A stretch of 64,000 nucleotides of DNA, taken from contig CM075767.1 in assembly GCA_037974665.1 (NCBI GenBank), forward strand, positions 7,217,501-7,281,500. The letters run 5' to 3'. The notes below the pieces were generated by a model, which did no database searches, had not been told where the DNA came from, and saw only the letters and a program-made list of their open reading frames with translations. Positions 11,497-22,429 of this stretch are shown here, piece after piece. Source of the DNA: Ehretia macrophylla. Taxonomy: Eukaryota > Streptophyta > Magnoliopsida > Boraginales > Ehretiaceae. How positions within the stretch are numbered: position 1 is the stretch's first letter; every line of letters begins with the position of its first letter. A program made the translations under genes and the position numbers.

Positions 11497-14400
11497 TGAA
11501 ACACTAGATTCGTTCTAGCAAAACGTCCTCGATACAAGGAAAACTTTAAATATTACAACTCTAGAATGCTAGAGAAGAAGTATACAATACTAGCTTTGTA
11601 TTGATTGAGGTGTGTTTAATGAGCTTGGGGAGCTATCTATTTATAGGAGCTCTTAGGCCTTAAAATTTGCTAAACTTCCTATGTAGGATAAAACAAACTA
11701 AATGATACTATTCATAACAAAACAATACTATTCATAACATAAGAAAAAATATGAAGGTTTATTTGTTCTTCTTCTTGGGTTTGATTTTGTCAATCTTTTT
11801 CATCAACTCTTTTGAATCATGTTCCGCATCAATCTTCTTCACTTGAGAAAAACTCGCCCTCGAGTTAATTTCCGGATATAAAGAACCTTCATGTGGATAG
11901 TAATCATATAAATCAGCAACATTGAAGGTTGATGAAATTTCCAATCTTCCGGGAGATCAACCACATAAGCATTGTCATTGATCTTCTTCAAAATTTGGTA
12001 GGGACCATAGTTCTTCGGATTCAGCTTGTTATAGGTACCCATTTGAATTCTTTCTTTCCTCAAGTAGACCATGACCATATCCCCTTTTTTAAATACCTTC
12101 ACCCTTTTATACTTATCAGTTGCAGCCTTGTATTTGGCATTTGAGGCTTCCAATTTCTGTTTCACCTCTTCTTGAATAGACTGCACTTGTTCCGCCATTT
12201 TATTTCCTGCAATGCTCTTATCAGAGAATTTCAGCAGTTTAACCAAATCTAGAGCATGTTTTGGTATCTTCTTGTAGACAATGAAAAATGGTGATACTCC
12301 AGTTGAGCTGTGGATTGCACTATTATAGGCAAACTCAGCTTGTGCAAGTGCAAAGTCCCATTGTCTCGACTTATCTTGGCAAATACAACGAATCAAAATT
12401 TCCAAGGTTCTGTTGGTTGCCTCGGTTTGACCATCAGTTTGAGGATGAGCTGTGCTGCTGAACTTCAAACTTGCATTAAAGTGCTTCCATAATATGAGCC
12501 AAAAGTAAGATAGAAATTTAGAATCTCTATCAGAAGTGATGGATTTTGGGACTCCATGGAGTCGCACAATCTCTTGGAAGAATAGTCTTATAATGTGCAC
12601 TGCATCTGAAGTCTTCCTACAAGGGATGAAATGCGCCATCTTTGAAAATCTATCCACGACCACAAATATAGAGTCTACTCCTCTTTGGGTTCTTGGCAAT
12701 CCCAAGACGAAATCCATAGACCAATCTTCCCAAATATCTTCTCGTATGGGCAACGACATATAGTGTCCCGTGTTTTGTGTCTCGCCTTTTGCAGTTTGAC
12801 AAATTGGACATTGTCTCACGAACTTGCCCACATCTCTTTTGATTTGTGGCCAGAAATACCTTTCATCCACACTTGCAATAGTCTTATCTCGTCCAAGATG
12901 TCCATCGAGTCCTCCTCCATACAAGTCTTGAATGATTTTCTCCCTTAAGGATGTCCTCGGGATGCAAAGTCTGTTACCTTTGAATAGGTAATCATCATGG
13001 ACGTGGAAGTCTCCAGTTGGTTGCTTTGACAAATGTTTATGCCAAACTTCATTAAAATCTTCATCCTCTGGGTAGAGATCCTTCAGACATTCAAACGCTA
13101 CAACTTCGCCACTTAAAGTAACCAGCAAAGTTGCCCTTCTACTCAAGGCATCGGCAACACGGTTGGAAGCTCCTGATTTATGTTTAATAACATAAGGAAA
13201 TTGCTCCATATATGAAGCCTACCTTGTATGCATCTTGTTCAAATGTTTTTGACTCTTGAAATGCTTCAAGGTCTCATGATCAAAATATATTACAAATTAA
13301 CGTAGAATTAAGTAATACTCCCAATGTCGTAAAGTTTGAAGCACAGCATATAACTCCTGCTCATAGGTTGACCACTTTTGATGTGCCTCGCTAAGCTTTT
13401 CACTGTAGAATGCAACAGGTCTGCCTTCTTGAGATAATATTGCCCCAATTCCAATTCCACTTGCATCACATTCCACTTCAAAAACTTTATCGAAATTTGG
13501 CAACACCAAGACAGGTGCAGTTGTCAACTTTTCTTTGAATTGTGCAAAACTTTTGTCAGCAGCCTTGCTCCACTAGAATTTTCCTTTCTTTAAGCAATCA
13601 GTGATAGGAGCAATGATACTACTAAAATTCTTGATGAACCTCCTGTAAAATATGGCTAAGTCATGAAAGCTTCTGACTTCAGTGATTGTCTTTGGAGTCG
13701 GCCAGTCTCTGATTGCTCGAACTTTCTCATCATCAACATGGATTCCTTCAGCACTTACAATGAAGCCCAAGAAAACTAAGCGATTTGTCATAAAGCTGCA
13801 TTTTTTTAAGTTAACAAATAGCTTGCTGTCTTGAAGGACTTTCATAATCTGACACATGTAGTCCACATGGATTCCTCCTCATATGTTAGTGGTCTGCGAT
13901 GTCGAGCAAAACCATGTTGATAAGGATGTTGTGGTTGATTTCTAGCTCGTGGTTGTGCTTTGTTGATTCCTCGGTAGTTTAGGAGCTCTTCATCCGATTA
14001 ATCTTCATAGGCTGGTTGCCTATGACAAATTGTAAGGTCATATTGATTGATAGGTTGACCACGAGCATTTTCTCTGGCACGATTGATCCCACCATCGTCA
14101 CGAGCCCTTTTGGCGTTTAGGCTTAGGTTGGAAAGGATGTCGCAAATCTCTCGAAGTTCACGGGTCACATTTTTTTCTTGAGCTTGTATCGCCGCCCAAA
14201 GGGCCTCCATTCTTCAATCACCGTCAATAAGATGGCCGCCTTCGCCTCTGCTATGGCTGCTACCAGCAATGTTGATGTCGACGTTGCCACTATCTCCACC
14301 GCCATTGTTGTTCTTGGACGCCATCTTCTCCGGCTTATAGGTTTGTAATTTAATCGGTCAAGTTTTCTGATGCACAGGATCCACTATACGTGGCAAGTGC

Positions 14401-14887
14401 AGAGCATACGACTCAATCGACCAATCAAGCTTTCTGATGCACAGGGTCCACTATTAGTGGCAAGTGCAGAGCATACAGCTCAATTACAACTACAACCCTC
14501 TAAACTAGGACTCTTGAACTTGGCTTTGGTGCCAACTGACGCAGAACGAAAGCGAAACACTAGATTCGTTCTAGCAAAACGTCATTGATACAAGGAAAAC
14601 TTTAAATGTTACAAATTTAGAATGCTAGAGAGGAAGTATACAATACTAGCTTTGTATTGATTGAGGTGTGCTTAATGAGCATGGGGAGCTATCTATTTAT
14701 AGAAGCTCTTAGGCCTTAAAATTTGCAAAACTTCCTATGTGGGATAAAACAAACTAAATGGTACTATTCATAACAAAACAATACTATTCATAACATAAGA
14801 AAAAATATGAAGGTTTATTTGTTCTTCTTCTTGGGTTTGATTTTGTCAATCTTTTTCATCAACTCCTTTGAATTATGTTCCGCATCA
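11497..14887 (-). mobile_element. Ty3/gypsy element R2, broken, between H2 and H3
   Basis: R2 (3,391 bp) is a near-identical sister of R1 with the same parts in the same order: LTRs 11,497-11,831 and 14,553-14,887, gag-like remnant about 13,998-14,330, reverse transcriptase 13,573-13,866, RNase H about 13,130-13,527 and integrase about 11,839-13,000. A purine-rich tract (aagtgaagaagat) precedes the 3' LTR. Several breaks are present. The LTRs differ at about 15 positions, and several of these are the same left/right differences as in R1, so R1 and R2 descend from one inserted element by segmental duplication. Like R1, it has no target-site duplication. Confidence 0.9.
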
Positions 14888-15084
14888 GAGAGACACCAAA
14901 GTTAGTGAGCAATATGTAAGGAAAAGGAAAATGGACTATAGCATGTTTCCTTGTTTCTCAATGAAAAAGTAAACAAGTTTGGCATGTTATTATATATGAA
15001 GTAGTCCTTTTAGTCGTACATAAAATCCTTCCTTCAACCACATGTTAGAAGATTATATAGTACTCTTGATTTTGAATTATTTAC

Positions 15085-15439
15085 CTCCAGAGCTTGCGTT
15101 CCAACTTGAATGTAGGCTAACATCATTGATAAATGATAACTTTAATCTCTTGTTTCTTTCGCTCATTTGCACAATATTCCATTTCATACTATCAGCCTGC
15201 CTGTTCACCTGAAGCACTACGCAAGCTTGCAGCAAACTTGCATCTCCTACCTCCACGATCAAATCAACCTTCGGAATTTTAACCAAACCATATATCTCCA
15301 ACAACTCTCTCCATGATCTCCATCCTGATATGCACTCATAAAGCATTCTCGAGCTTGCAACTTGTCCACAATAATCTCTTGCTTTCAAGTGTAATGGTAC
15401 TGGCTCTTCCATCTTCCTCTTTCCTCTATCTAGGAACAT
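15085..15439 (-). CDS. Unrecognised exon, copy 3 (H3), partial gene
   Basis: This is the third copy of the exon described at 8,262-8,616, open throughout, with a few amino-acid differences (for example LLEIYG for LLERYG, QADSMKW for QADGMKW). It is cut off from any further exons because R2 lies immediately downstream at 14,887. Confidence 0.45.
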
Positions 15440-15826
15440 TTATCCAATACTCCAAGTCCAATCATAGTGTACTACTTGAATGATTGTTCCTTTTCCGATC
15501 ATTAGTAATTTTGCTAGTCTGTCACAACGTTGGGTTTCTGTGGAAAGAATTTTGCAATAAAAAATATGAATGGCAAGAATAAGAAAGATAAGCACTAGGG
15601 TATTAAACTTGATTAATGTTGATGTGCATGTTGTAAAACTGCAGGCTGCTAAAAGCCATCTTACTCTACGAATGCATGTGAGAAATCATACAGAAGACTT
15701 GAATCTATATTAAAATATAAACTTCTATTTTCAAAATAATTATCGTCTATGAAAAATAGAACCTTTTCTATGTGGAGATATTCTCAGAGAAGTTACAAAT
15801 CTAATTTTGAGAATCTCGCAAACCAT

Positions 15827-16471
15827 TTACAGCATTTCGCTCGGTATCACTCGGTTGTCACAATAACTATCAGGAGGTTTCATACCCAAGCAACAATTCC
15901 TTCTCTCTTCCAGCTGCTGCAATCTTCTCTCAAAAGTCAACACTCCAATGTGCATCGTCCTAACATCAACTTGGGTGACCCTTGCACAAGATCGACGTAA
16001 AATGTAGTAATCAGCATGGACAGCATATATATACACCCCTTCTTTCTTCTTCCTGGGATAGTAAATATACTCATTCTTCTTAACATTAATCCTTGGTGGA
16101 ATATAACAAAACTTGTTCTCTTTCATATTACGTCTCAGTGAGCTTATCGCTCTATCTCTATACCAGCCCACTGGAAGCTTCCCTTTACGTGTTGTATCTT
16201 GGTCCCTCTGGGAAGAGTTACTTTCATCCACAAGAGATGGTAAAGAGCAATCTCCATGAGGGGCGCCTTCCTCATGCATGCTATCACAAGTAAACCCACT
16301 ATCCTAAAACTATTTGTTTTGCTTTAGTACATGTTTAGCATATTCTCTTGATCTCTTCTTGTGCAAGCCATTGACTTCTAAGGATCTGATTCCTTCTTTT
16401 TCTGATGGCTCAGAACCCTAAAATCAGCATTGCATGAGATGATTAAACTTAAGTTAGTTTCAAGCGTATTG

Positions 16472-16510
<39 letters not shown>

Positions 16511-17976
16511 CTAGAGTGTATCTGATGTTGACATCAATTTATACTAAACCACCTATAAATATTGGTTATTTGGAATATCCAAAAACCATTTAGGATAACA
16601 AAGGAATAAGGAAATAGTACTGTAATTTTCCGGAAAACAAAGGTATGGGGAAGAACTATTTTGAATCAAAACCCTTTCATGGCCTTGAAAAGCAAAGCTT
16701 AAGTCCTAAGTACAAATGCAGGAAGGATTATAAAGGAATAAAGAAGCAACTGGTTATGCTAGTGAGCCAAATTCAAAGATGAAACTTGCCAATCAATTTA
16801 TTTCGAGGAATGACTTGAAGTGTCAATCACTAATTTTCTCTTTATCCTTTACCTTTTGCCATTCATTTTTGGGTGTTGGGGGGGAGGAAGGGCAACTAAA
16901 ATTTTGCCAAAAGTACCTTCTGGTTCTGATAAAAATTCCACAAGTTCTCTATTGTGTTTTGTTCTTCAAAATCCTCAAAAGATGGTTGCATTCCGGCGAA
17001 AACAATATCCTTACAGTTTTGAAGATATGATGACAAGTCTTTAGAACAGTCTGGCAATTAGAAGCAAGCAATGTTACAATTCAAACAAGAGTATACAAGA
17101 AATAAAGCAAACAAACAAACATATACTAGAATTATAGTTTTCGATGATCACAAAAAGTTTCATGGACCTCACTGAGCTTATTGTAATTCACTTCAAGAAT
17201 CTGTAGAAGCTCTGCAACATCTAATCCAGGATCCTCAATTTCCTTTGGCCTATTCTCAGGCACCGAATCATATGAAGACATGTCTTCTGAAGCATATTCA
17301 ATATCAACTTTGAAAGTACCTTGTCTCTTTCTATTCAAGTTGGCTAGGTAAAATGAACTACTAGAACTAGATAAGGTTGATTCCCATTTTCCATAACCAT
17401 TAATGCCGTAAAGTATCCTTATTGCTACAATCAATATAGACATCACACAAACACGGGATGGAAGCCTAAACTCGTTAGCTGATAAATACAACTCTGGAGG
17501 CATAGACCATTCATAGATATGGGATGCCTAAGGGAGAATTTTCAAAACAGGAAGAGAGAGTTCCTGCAAATAGCGGGAAGCTATACTATTGAAGTTCACT
17601 GGAGGCAAATTCAAACAAATTTTATGCGCTATACAGGCCGCCATGGATTCCAATTTCTGCAAAGATCCAACTTGAGTAGGTCTGAACATGAGACTGGCAC
17701 TGATGGAACATGCAGCAGAAGGAGGTCCTAGTTGTTTCTCAATTTCAACCAAAGCAGCAAAATATGGAATCTTTCCTTCATGGGTATCCTTTAAAATATC
17801 TTTTGAAAGAATTGCTTCACTTGCAACATGACAAATAAGAAAAGAGAAAGCTAAAGAATAAGATAATGGTATTGCGCTTCTCAGAGATCTAAAATAGATC
17901 ATTATTGCTCGTTGACCAAGTACATTATGTGGTTCTTCACCGCATCTAGCAGTATGTTTTAGTTCATCCACTTGCC
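15827..17976 (-). pseudogene. TAF1B: TAF1B-like exons 2-4, copy 3 (H3), broken
   Basis: This copy is contiguous with exon 1 and so is the ancestral position. Exon 2 is 17,152-17,976, exon 3 is 16,917-17,050 and exon 4 is 15,827-16,417, with AG acceptors and GT donors in matching phases. Exon 2 carries the cyclin-fold-like core of the family (PLSYSLAFSFLICH, KIPYFAALVEIEKQL, LPPVNFNSIASRYL, MPPELYLSANEFRLPSRVCV). Exon 4 carries the C-terminal block FCYIPPRINVKK, HADYYILRRS and MHIGVLTFERRL, then a stop at 15,827. Breaks: TAG at 17,528-17,530 (a Gln codon in the other copies) and two TAG codons at 16,304-16,306 and 16,310-16,312. It keeps a Cys codon where copies 1 and 2 share a stop. Confidence 0.85.
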
Positions 17977-18335
17977 CTGTTATAGACATGTACATTAGGC
18001 CAAAAATACCATTGAACAAATGGTGTATAGAACAATACATTGTAACACACAATAAAATAGATCACTCCTCAAAATCTAATATGCTTGGTTGTAACATCAA
18101 ATCTACAAGTGATGATAAATACATCAATAAGTGCACTCTGATTTATTTGATGACAATTTACAGATTCAGAGGACAACTTATGTCTTTGAAGTATTGAAAA
18201 CCCTAAGATTCATAAAAAGAGTAACAAGCATAACTTTGAATTTGATTATTACTAGTATCATGTGAAAGCTACATCGTCCCATGAAAGTGCCACTAACAAT
18301 GTATGTCAAAGAGCAATCACTTTTGAAAAATACTT

Positions 18336-18633
18336 TGAAACAAATAATAACTAAAAAACAGAATGAATAAATGTGTTAAATCAAGAATCGGAAAGTGAAA
18401 AACCAAAAAGGGGTATCATGATTATGACTTAATTACTTCAGAATATGCCGAAGTATTGAGAGGAAGACGAAAGTAGTAAAGAACTTAATTATCCATTACT
18501 TAGAAAGCATAAACCCCAAAGTACAATTTAGACATGGTAAATCCCTCTGGCACCATATAGCAACACAACATATGACCAAGCACATTTAGTTCTGTACTAT
18601 ACACACATAAGTGGAATCAAGTGCATATAAAAT
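18336..18633 (-). other. TAF1B intron 1, single-copy part
   Basis: This is the AT-rich intron between exon 1 and the H3 boundary. It carries the native continuation of the H segment, tactttgaaacaaataat, which shows what stood at the right edge of H before R elements were joined there in the other copies. Confidence 0.6.
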
Positions 18634-19193
18634 CTTGATATTTAGTCTGTGATTTATGAAGGACCTGATCAGCCCACTCATCAGCCATAACCCTTGTGTA
18701 AGCCAAAAACCTCAACCAGATAGGTCCAACAAGGCCAATAATGATCGGGCTTGCACCAAAATTCTCAACCAAAGCCTTACACTGCATTTGGATCATAATA
18801 TGAAATCCCGTCACGTACCTCAACTTGATCACCGAATAATAATCTTCATAACTCAAATTCATTGGAGATGATCCGAAGTCACTTGGACCCATTGGCCCAA
18901 ATCCATCACCCACATTAACATCATCATCATGCATGGTTTTGCACGAATCAAATTGCCGATACTGTGAGAGCTTGACATGATAGATGGGCTCGGCTGGAGT
19001 AACAAGGGCCGGATGGACAAGGCGGGAACGACCACTGTACATACCACCATCACGAATATTACACAAGTCGTCCACGTCAATGGCTGCAGCAATGATATCA
19101 TCAGCTTGTGAGTTGCAAGTAGGACAGTAAAAAGTAGCCATCACTACTATCATCAAAGCCAATATTACCACAAACTTGGCATGTCGACTCCAT
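18634..19193 (-). pseudogene. TAF1B: TAF1B/Rrn7-like exon 1 (zinc ribbon), disrupted
   Basis: This is the N-terminal exon of the RNA polymerase I initiation factor TAF1B/Rrn7 (Arabidopsis MEE12 family), a nuclear TFIIB-like protein of the rDNA promoter complex. The ATG is at 19,191-19,193. It opens with CQVCG followed by YCPTC, the CX2C...CX2C Rrn7 zinc ribbon, then the family stretch LVENFGASPIIIGLVGPIWL and WADQVLHKS near the end. Two defects are seen. The frame that carries CQVCG and the frame that carries YCPTC differ by one base across a run of five T (minus strand, 19,129-19,133) where four would keep frame. The expected splice donor after 18,634 reads AT instead of GT, while the phase predicted from exon 2 (one base left over) fits exactly here. 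The T run could be a sequencing error; the donor change is less easily explained that way. Confidence 0.8.
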
Positions 19194-20470
19194 TCTCTTT
19201 AATCATTACCTTCAATGAACGCATATATGGATGAATGATGATCCAATCTCTGCAAGAAGACAAGTTATAGTCAGAGAGGAATGGAATTAAAAAGATGGAT
19301 ATACAATAGTTGGAAAGCTCTACCAATCTATGAATTGTAATTGTTTTCAAATTCCTTTTATGGGTTTAAAAGATTCAACACAATGCGAAGGACCATTCTG
19401 ATCCGAATTAAAGAAAAGATAGCCACTCAAATTTATTTACTTTGTTTATATTCAGACAAAGATAAACTACATCTAATCACTTTTGGCACATTTGAAGAAG
19501 TATATGATTAAGAAAAAGCTGGAAGAGATAGCATTAAATGGAATGGAAATTTTGATTAAATATGTTAAATGCGTGAAGCTTCCACATATGCACTGAATTT
19601 GAAGAATAAAAGAGAAGTTGTTATCGTACATCTAAGTTTAATTTATAGTACAAACCCTTATCCTCTCAGCTCCAGCCTATCTCTAATTAGAGAATACAGA
19701 ACATGATCTCTATAACCTTCAAAACATTAATAAAACACCAAAAGTTGCCGGTAAAACTTCAAAGATCTATCTTGCAAAAGACATTCTACCTGGATCCTCA
19801 AGCCTACAAGCAACAGATTTGCGTCATAAATTTAAGAATAATTGTCCTGAACCTCAAATACTCTATATTAAGATAGTTAACCCGAATTATCACTTAATCT
19901 CATAACAATAACTTATCTACCGCACACTTATTATCTCTTACACTAACACCAAAGTGGGACATCACCTTTAGCCACAGAATTTAGCGATGGATAACTTCCT
20001 GGTCCACGGCTCTATGACTGGAATTTATCAGTTGCCTCTGAGGTAAGTAGCCAATCATCATTTTTCAGTTTTGACTCATTTCTCTTATAATAGAAAAAAC
20101 TCACTAAAGATAATTTCCTTCGCGAGTGCGTTCACCCACTTCACCAAATACGGATAGACCGAATCTGTAACCTTCATTAGCAGATTCATTTTTTGTGGTT
20201 TTCCAGAGCCAAGAATATCCGTCTTTCTGCTAAACCCTTTTAATCCAGTTCATACGATGTCTTTTCCGGCTCTCGGTACTATATTGACAATCTCACAAAG
20301 GTGTTCCTTACTTTGACAGAGTACAAATATTTAAATTGGACGAATAAGTTCAAGAGATAAGAGAATTAAGAATACCCAAAAGCGAAGAGTTTGAACCAAG
20401 ATTTCTGGATGAAGTGGTGGGATATTAGCCAGAAACTTCTCTTTCTTCAATGGAGGGTAAAGGTCAATTT
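19194..20470 (-). promoter_or_regulatory. Likely TAF1B 5' leader, leader intron and promoter side
   Basis: A good acceptor (cttgcag) lies at 19,250-19,256, giving a short leader of about 56 nt before the ATG at 19,193. Candidate leader donors upstream on the minus strand are at about 19,785 (ccag before gtagaa) and about 20,390 (tttgg before gtattc). The sequence around 20,400-20,460 looks like a first leader exon. No other coding sequence is visible. Transcript ends cannot be fixed from sequence alone. Confidence 0.25.
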
Positions 20471-21240
20471 TATTGTATCACTTTGGGAATTCCAACAATT
20501 TGTTTAATTGATACATGACACACATACACAAAGGGCACACAGCACACGCTCATACACATGACGTTTGAATGGCCTTGTATCCATTCGGGTTAATTTCCGT
20601 TTATATTTTTAACGTTTGAGGTCGGTGACACTTAATACTCACGATCATCACTATCACCGTACACCACCACCGTACCCAAATCCCAAAACCAAAAATTTTA
20701 ACCAATAAAATCTCACTAATTCAATTAATGTTGTCGCATTTATACAAAATTCATTCGAGGTTTAACAGTTATGCTATTCAAAGCAAACTAATCACTTGAT
20801 ATTGGGTCACCTATATATATATATATATACACATCATGTATAAGTCCGCGAAATTGCAAGAAAAGTACAAAAATCCTCACCGTTCCCACTCTCTCTCTGG
20901 GGTCTCTCTCCCTGCAGCAGCTCTCTCTCTCTCTCTCTCCCGCTCTTTCCTCCTCTTGTACTATTATAACTTCACCTCTTTTTAACCCTTTATATTTTTA
21001 AAATTTGTGTTTAGACCCCTTTAGTTTATGTGCTGAACGTTCTAACCCCAACTTTTGAAAATATTGTCTCCACTAACAGGATTCTTTTTTGCTAGCCCCC
21101 ACTGATACTGTGTTTCACTACGGGATTTGTATAATTTTGACCAATAATTTTAAAAGAAATTACTTTTAAAGAGATATTTAGACCAAAAAGAAAAGAAAGA
21201 GAAACTTATTATTGGTTACTGTAATTTTTTAGGCACCACC
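20471..21240. other. Intergenic, with CT-rich tract
   Basis: No gene is visible. The stretch contains a short (AT)n run at about 20,811-20,830 and a CT/TC microsatellite at about 20,890-20,945, a type often seen near plant promoters. The rest is AT-rich spacer. Confidence 0.5.
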
Positions 21241-21530
21241 CATGTTAAGAATCATGAGTTTCCATCTTAAAATCAATTGGTGACAAGTGGAGTGACCCAA
21301 TATCTTATATGGCGGATTTGGAGTTGGTAATTTTTTGATATGGGACAAGTGTTATATTCTAACACTCCCCCTCACGTGTGACCCTTACCATGTTAAGAAT
21401 CCTGAGGTTCCATCTTAAAACCAATTGGTGACAAGTGAAGTGACCCAAGATCTTATATGGCGGATTTGGAGTTGGTGATTTTCTGATGTGGGACAAGTGT
21501 TATATTCTAACACTCCCCCTCACGTGTGAC
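21241..21530. repeat. 148-bp tandem duplication with LTR-like motifs
   Basis: Two head-to-tail units start at 21,241 and 21,389 (catgttaagaatc...), each ending near taacactccccctcacgtg. They differ at roughly ten positions. The motif ctccccctcacgtg and the terminal ttccaaca near 21,600 resemble the edges of small plant LTR or TRIM-type elements, but no full element can be delimited. Confidence 0.7.
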
Positions 21531-21599
21531 CTGATTTGAGAGGAGTTACACGTGAAAGAGTTTCTGATTTTTCGATGTGGGAAGAATGTATATTCCAAC

Positions 21600-22424
21600 A
21601 ACCCACAAGACTTTTAACCATTGCAAGGGAAAATAATATTTGATTTGGAAGCACACACTCAACTTAGAATTATAATTTTTTCAATAACTCCTCTTAGATG
21701 TGTCCAATTTTATTATTTTGTTGGATTAATTACGTGGTTAGTTCTCAATATTTTTTGTCGTTGTTAAATTTAGTCCCTATTGTTCAAAAGTGATAATATT
21801 TGTCCCTATTATTTTTAAAAGTTAGTCAAATTAGTACACATCATAACAAACTTGGTTAATTTAAATGGAAAAGGTGTGAAATGCCCAAATTAGCCATTGT
21901 TTAAACACGTGAATTAGTCTCCAATGTTGCTATTGTTTTTTATTTCTAAAAATCTAATTTTAGTCCTCGAGCTTTGGCAAAAGACCCAATCTCGTCCCCC
22001 AGCTTTGTGCAACACTTAAATTTGTCCCTTGAGGCTTAAGTTGACAGACATTAGCGTAAAAATAACGGTCAAAGGTTTGATCAACTGAAATGACTATTAT
22101 GCCCGTAAATATTTTATATTAAATCATGAAGAAACTTTTACCCATCCTAATTACTCGTTCAGATTGAGTGATTGAAAAATATTATACATCACAAAAACTA
22201 CAACTATAAAATCTGTTTATCCATCTCAAACATAAACAACATAAATTAATTTACCCAAAAAAAATAAAAAGTCATGATTTATCACTCTGTTTCACATTAA
22301 AACAAAACAAACAAATGATTTATTTATTTTTCACTGGTACCTTCTCTCCTAATTACTCGAAAACTAAATTGGCCTCTATCTATCTACTCAAACACACGTG
22401 TATCTCCTACTTTCATGTAATGCG
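21600..22424. other. AT-rich spacer with probable non-autonomous element debris
   Basis: This holds phrases common in plant repeats (ttagtccctattgtt, tttagtcctcgagcttt) and no open frame. I cannot fix ends or family. Confidence 0.3.
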
Positions 22425-22429
22425 CATTG

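Larger units (their letters stand above)
1246..18335. repeat. H-R-H-R-H tandem array, 6.82 kb period
   Basis: Three host segments (H1 1,246-4,675; H2 8,065-11,496; H3 14,888-18,335; 3,430-3,448 bp) alternate with two gypsy elements (R1, R2). Equivalent points are 6,819 and 6,823 bp apart. All H segments start at the same base (gagagacacc) and end at the same base (aaaaatact). H1 continues on its left, and H3 on its right, into single-copy DNA, so these flanks mark the ancestral surroundings. The units differ by a few percent, so this is real duplication rather than a collapsed or repeated assembly. The H segments carry TAF1B exons 2-4 plus an exon of a second gene, all on the minus strand. 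Confidence 0.95.

Noticed and set aside
4676-14887. Two independent insertions of the gypsy family at identical sites
   Set aside because: The R elements sit at identical positions, share LTR-specific differences and lack TSDs; copying with the H segment explains all three facts.
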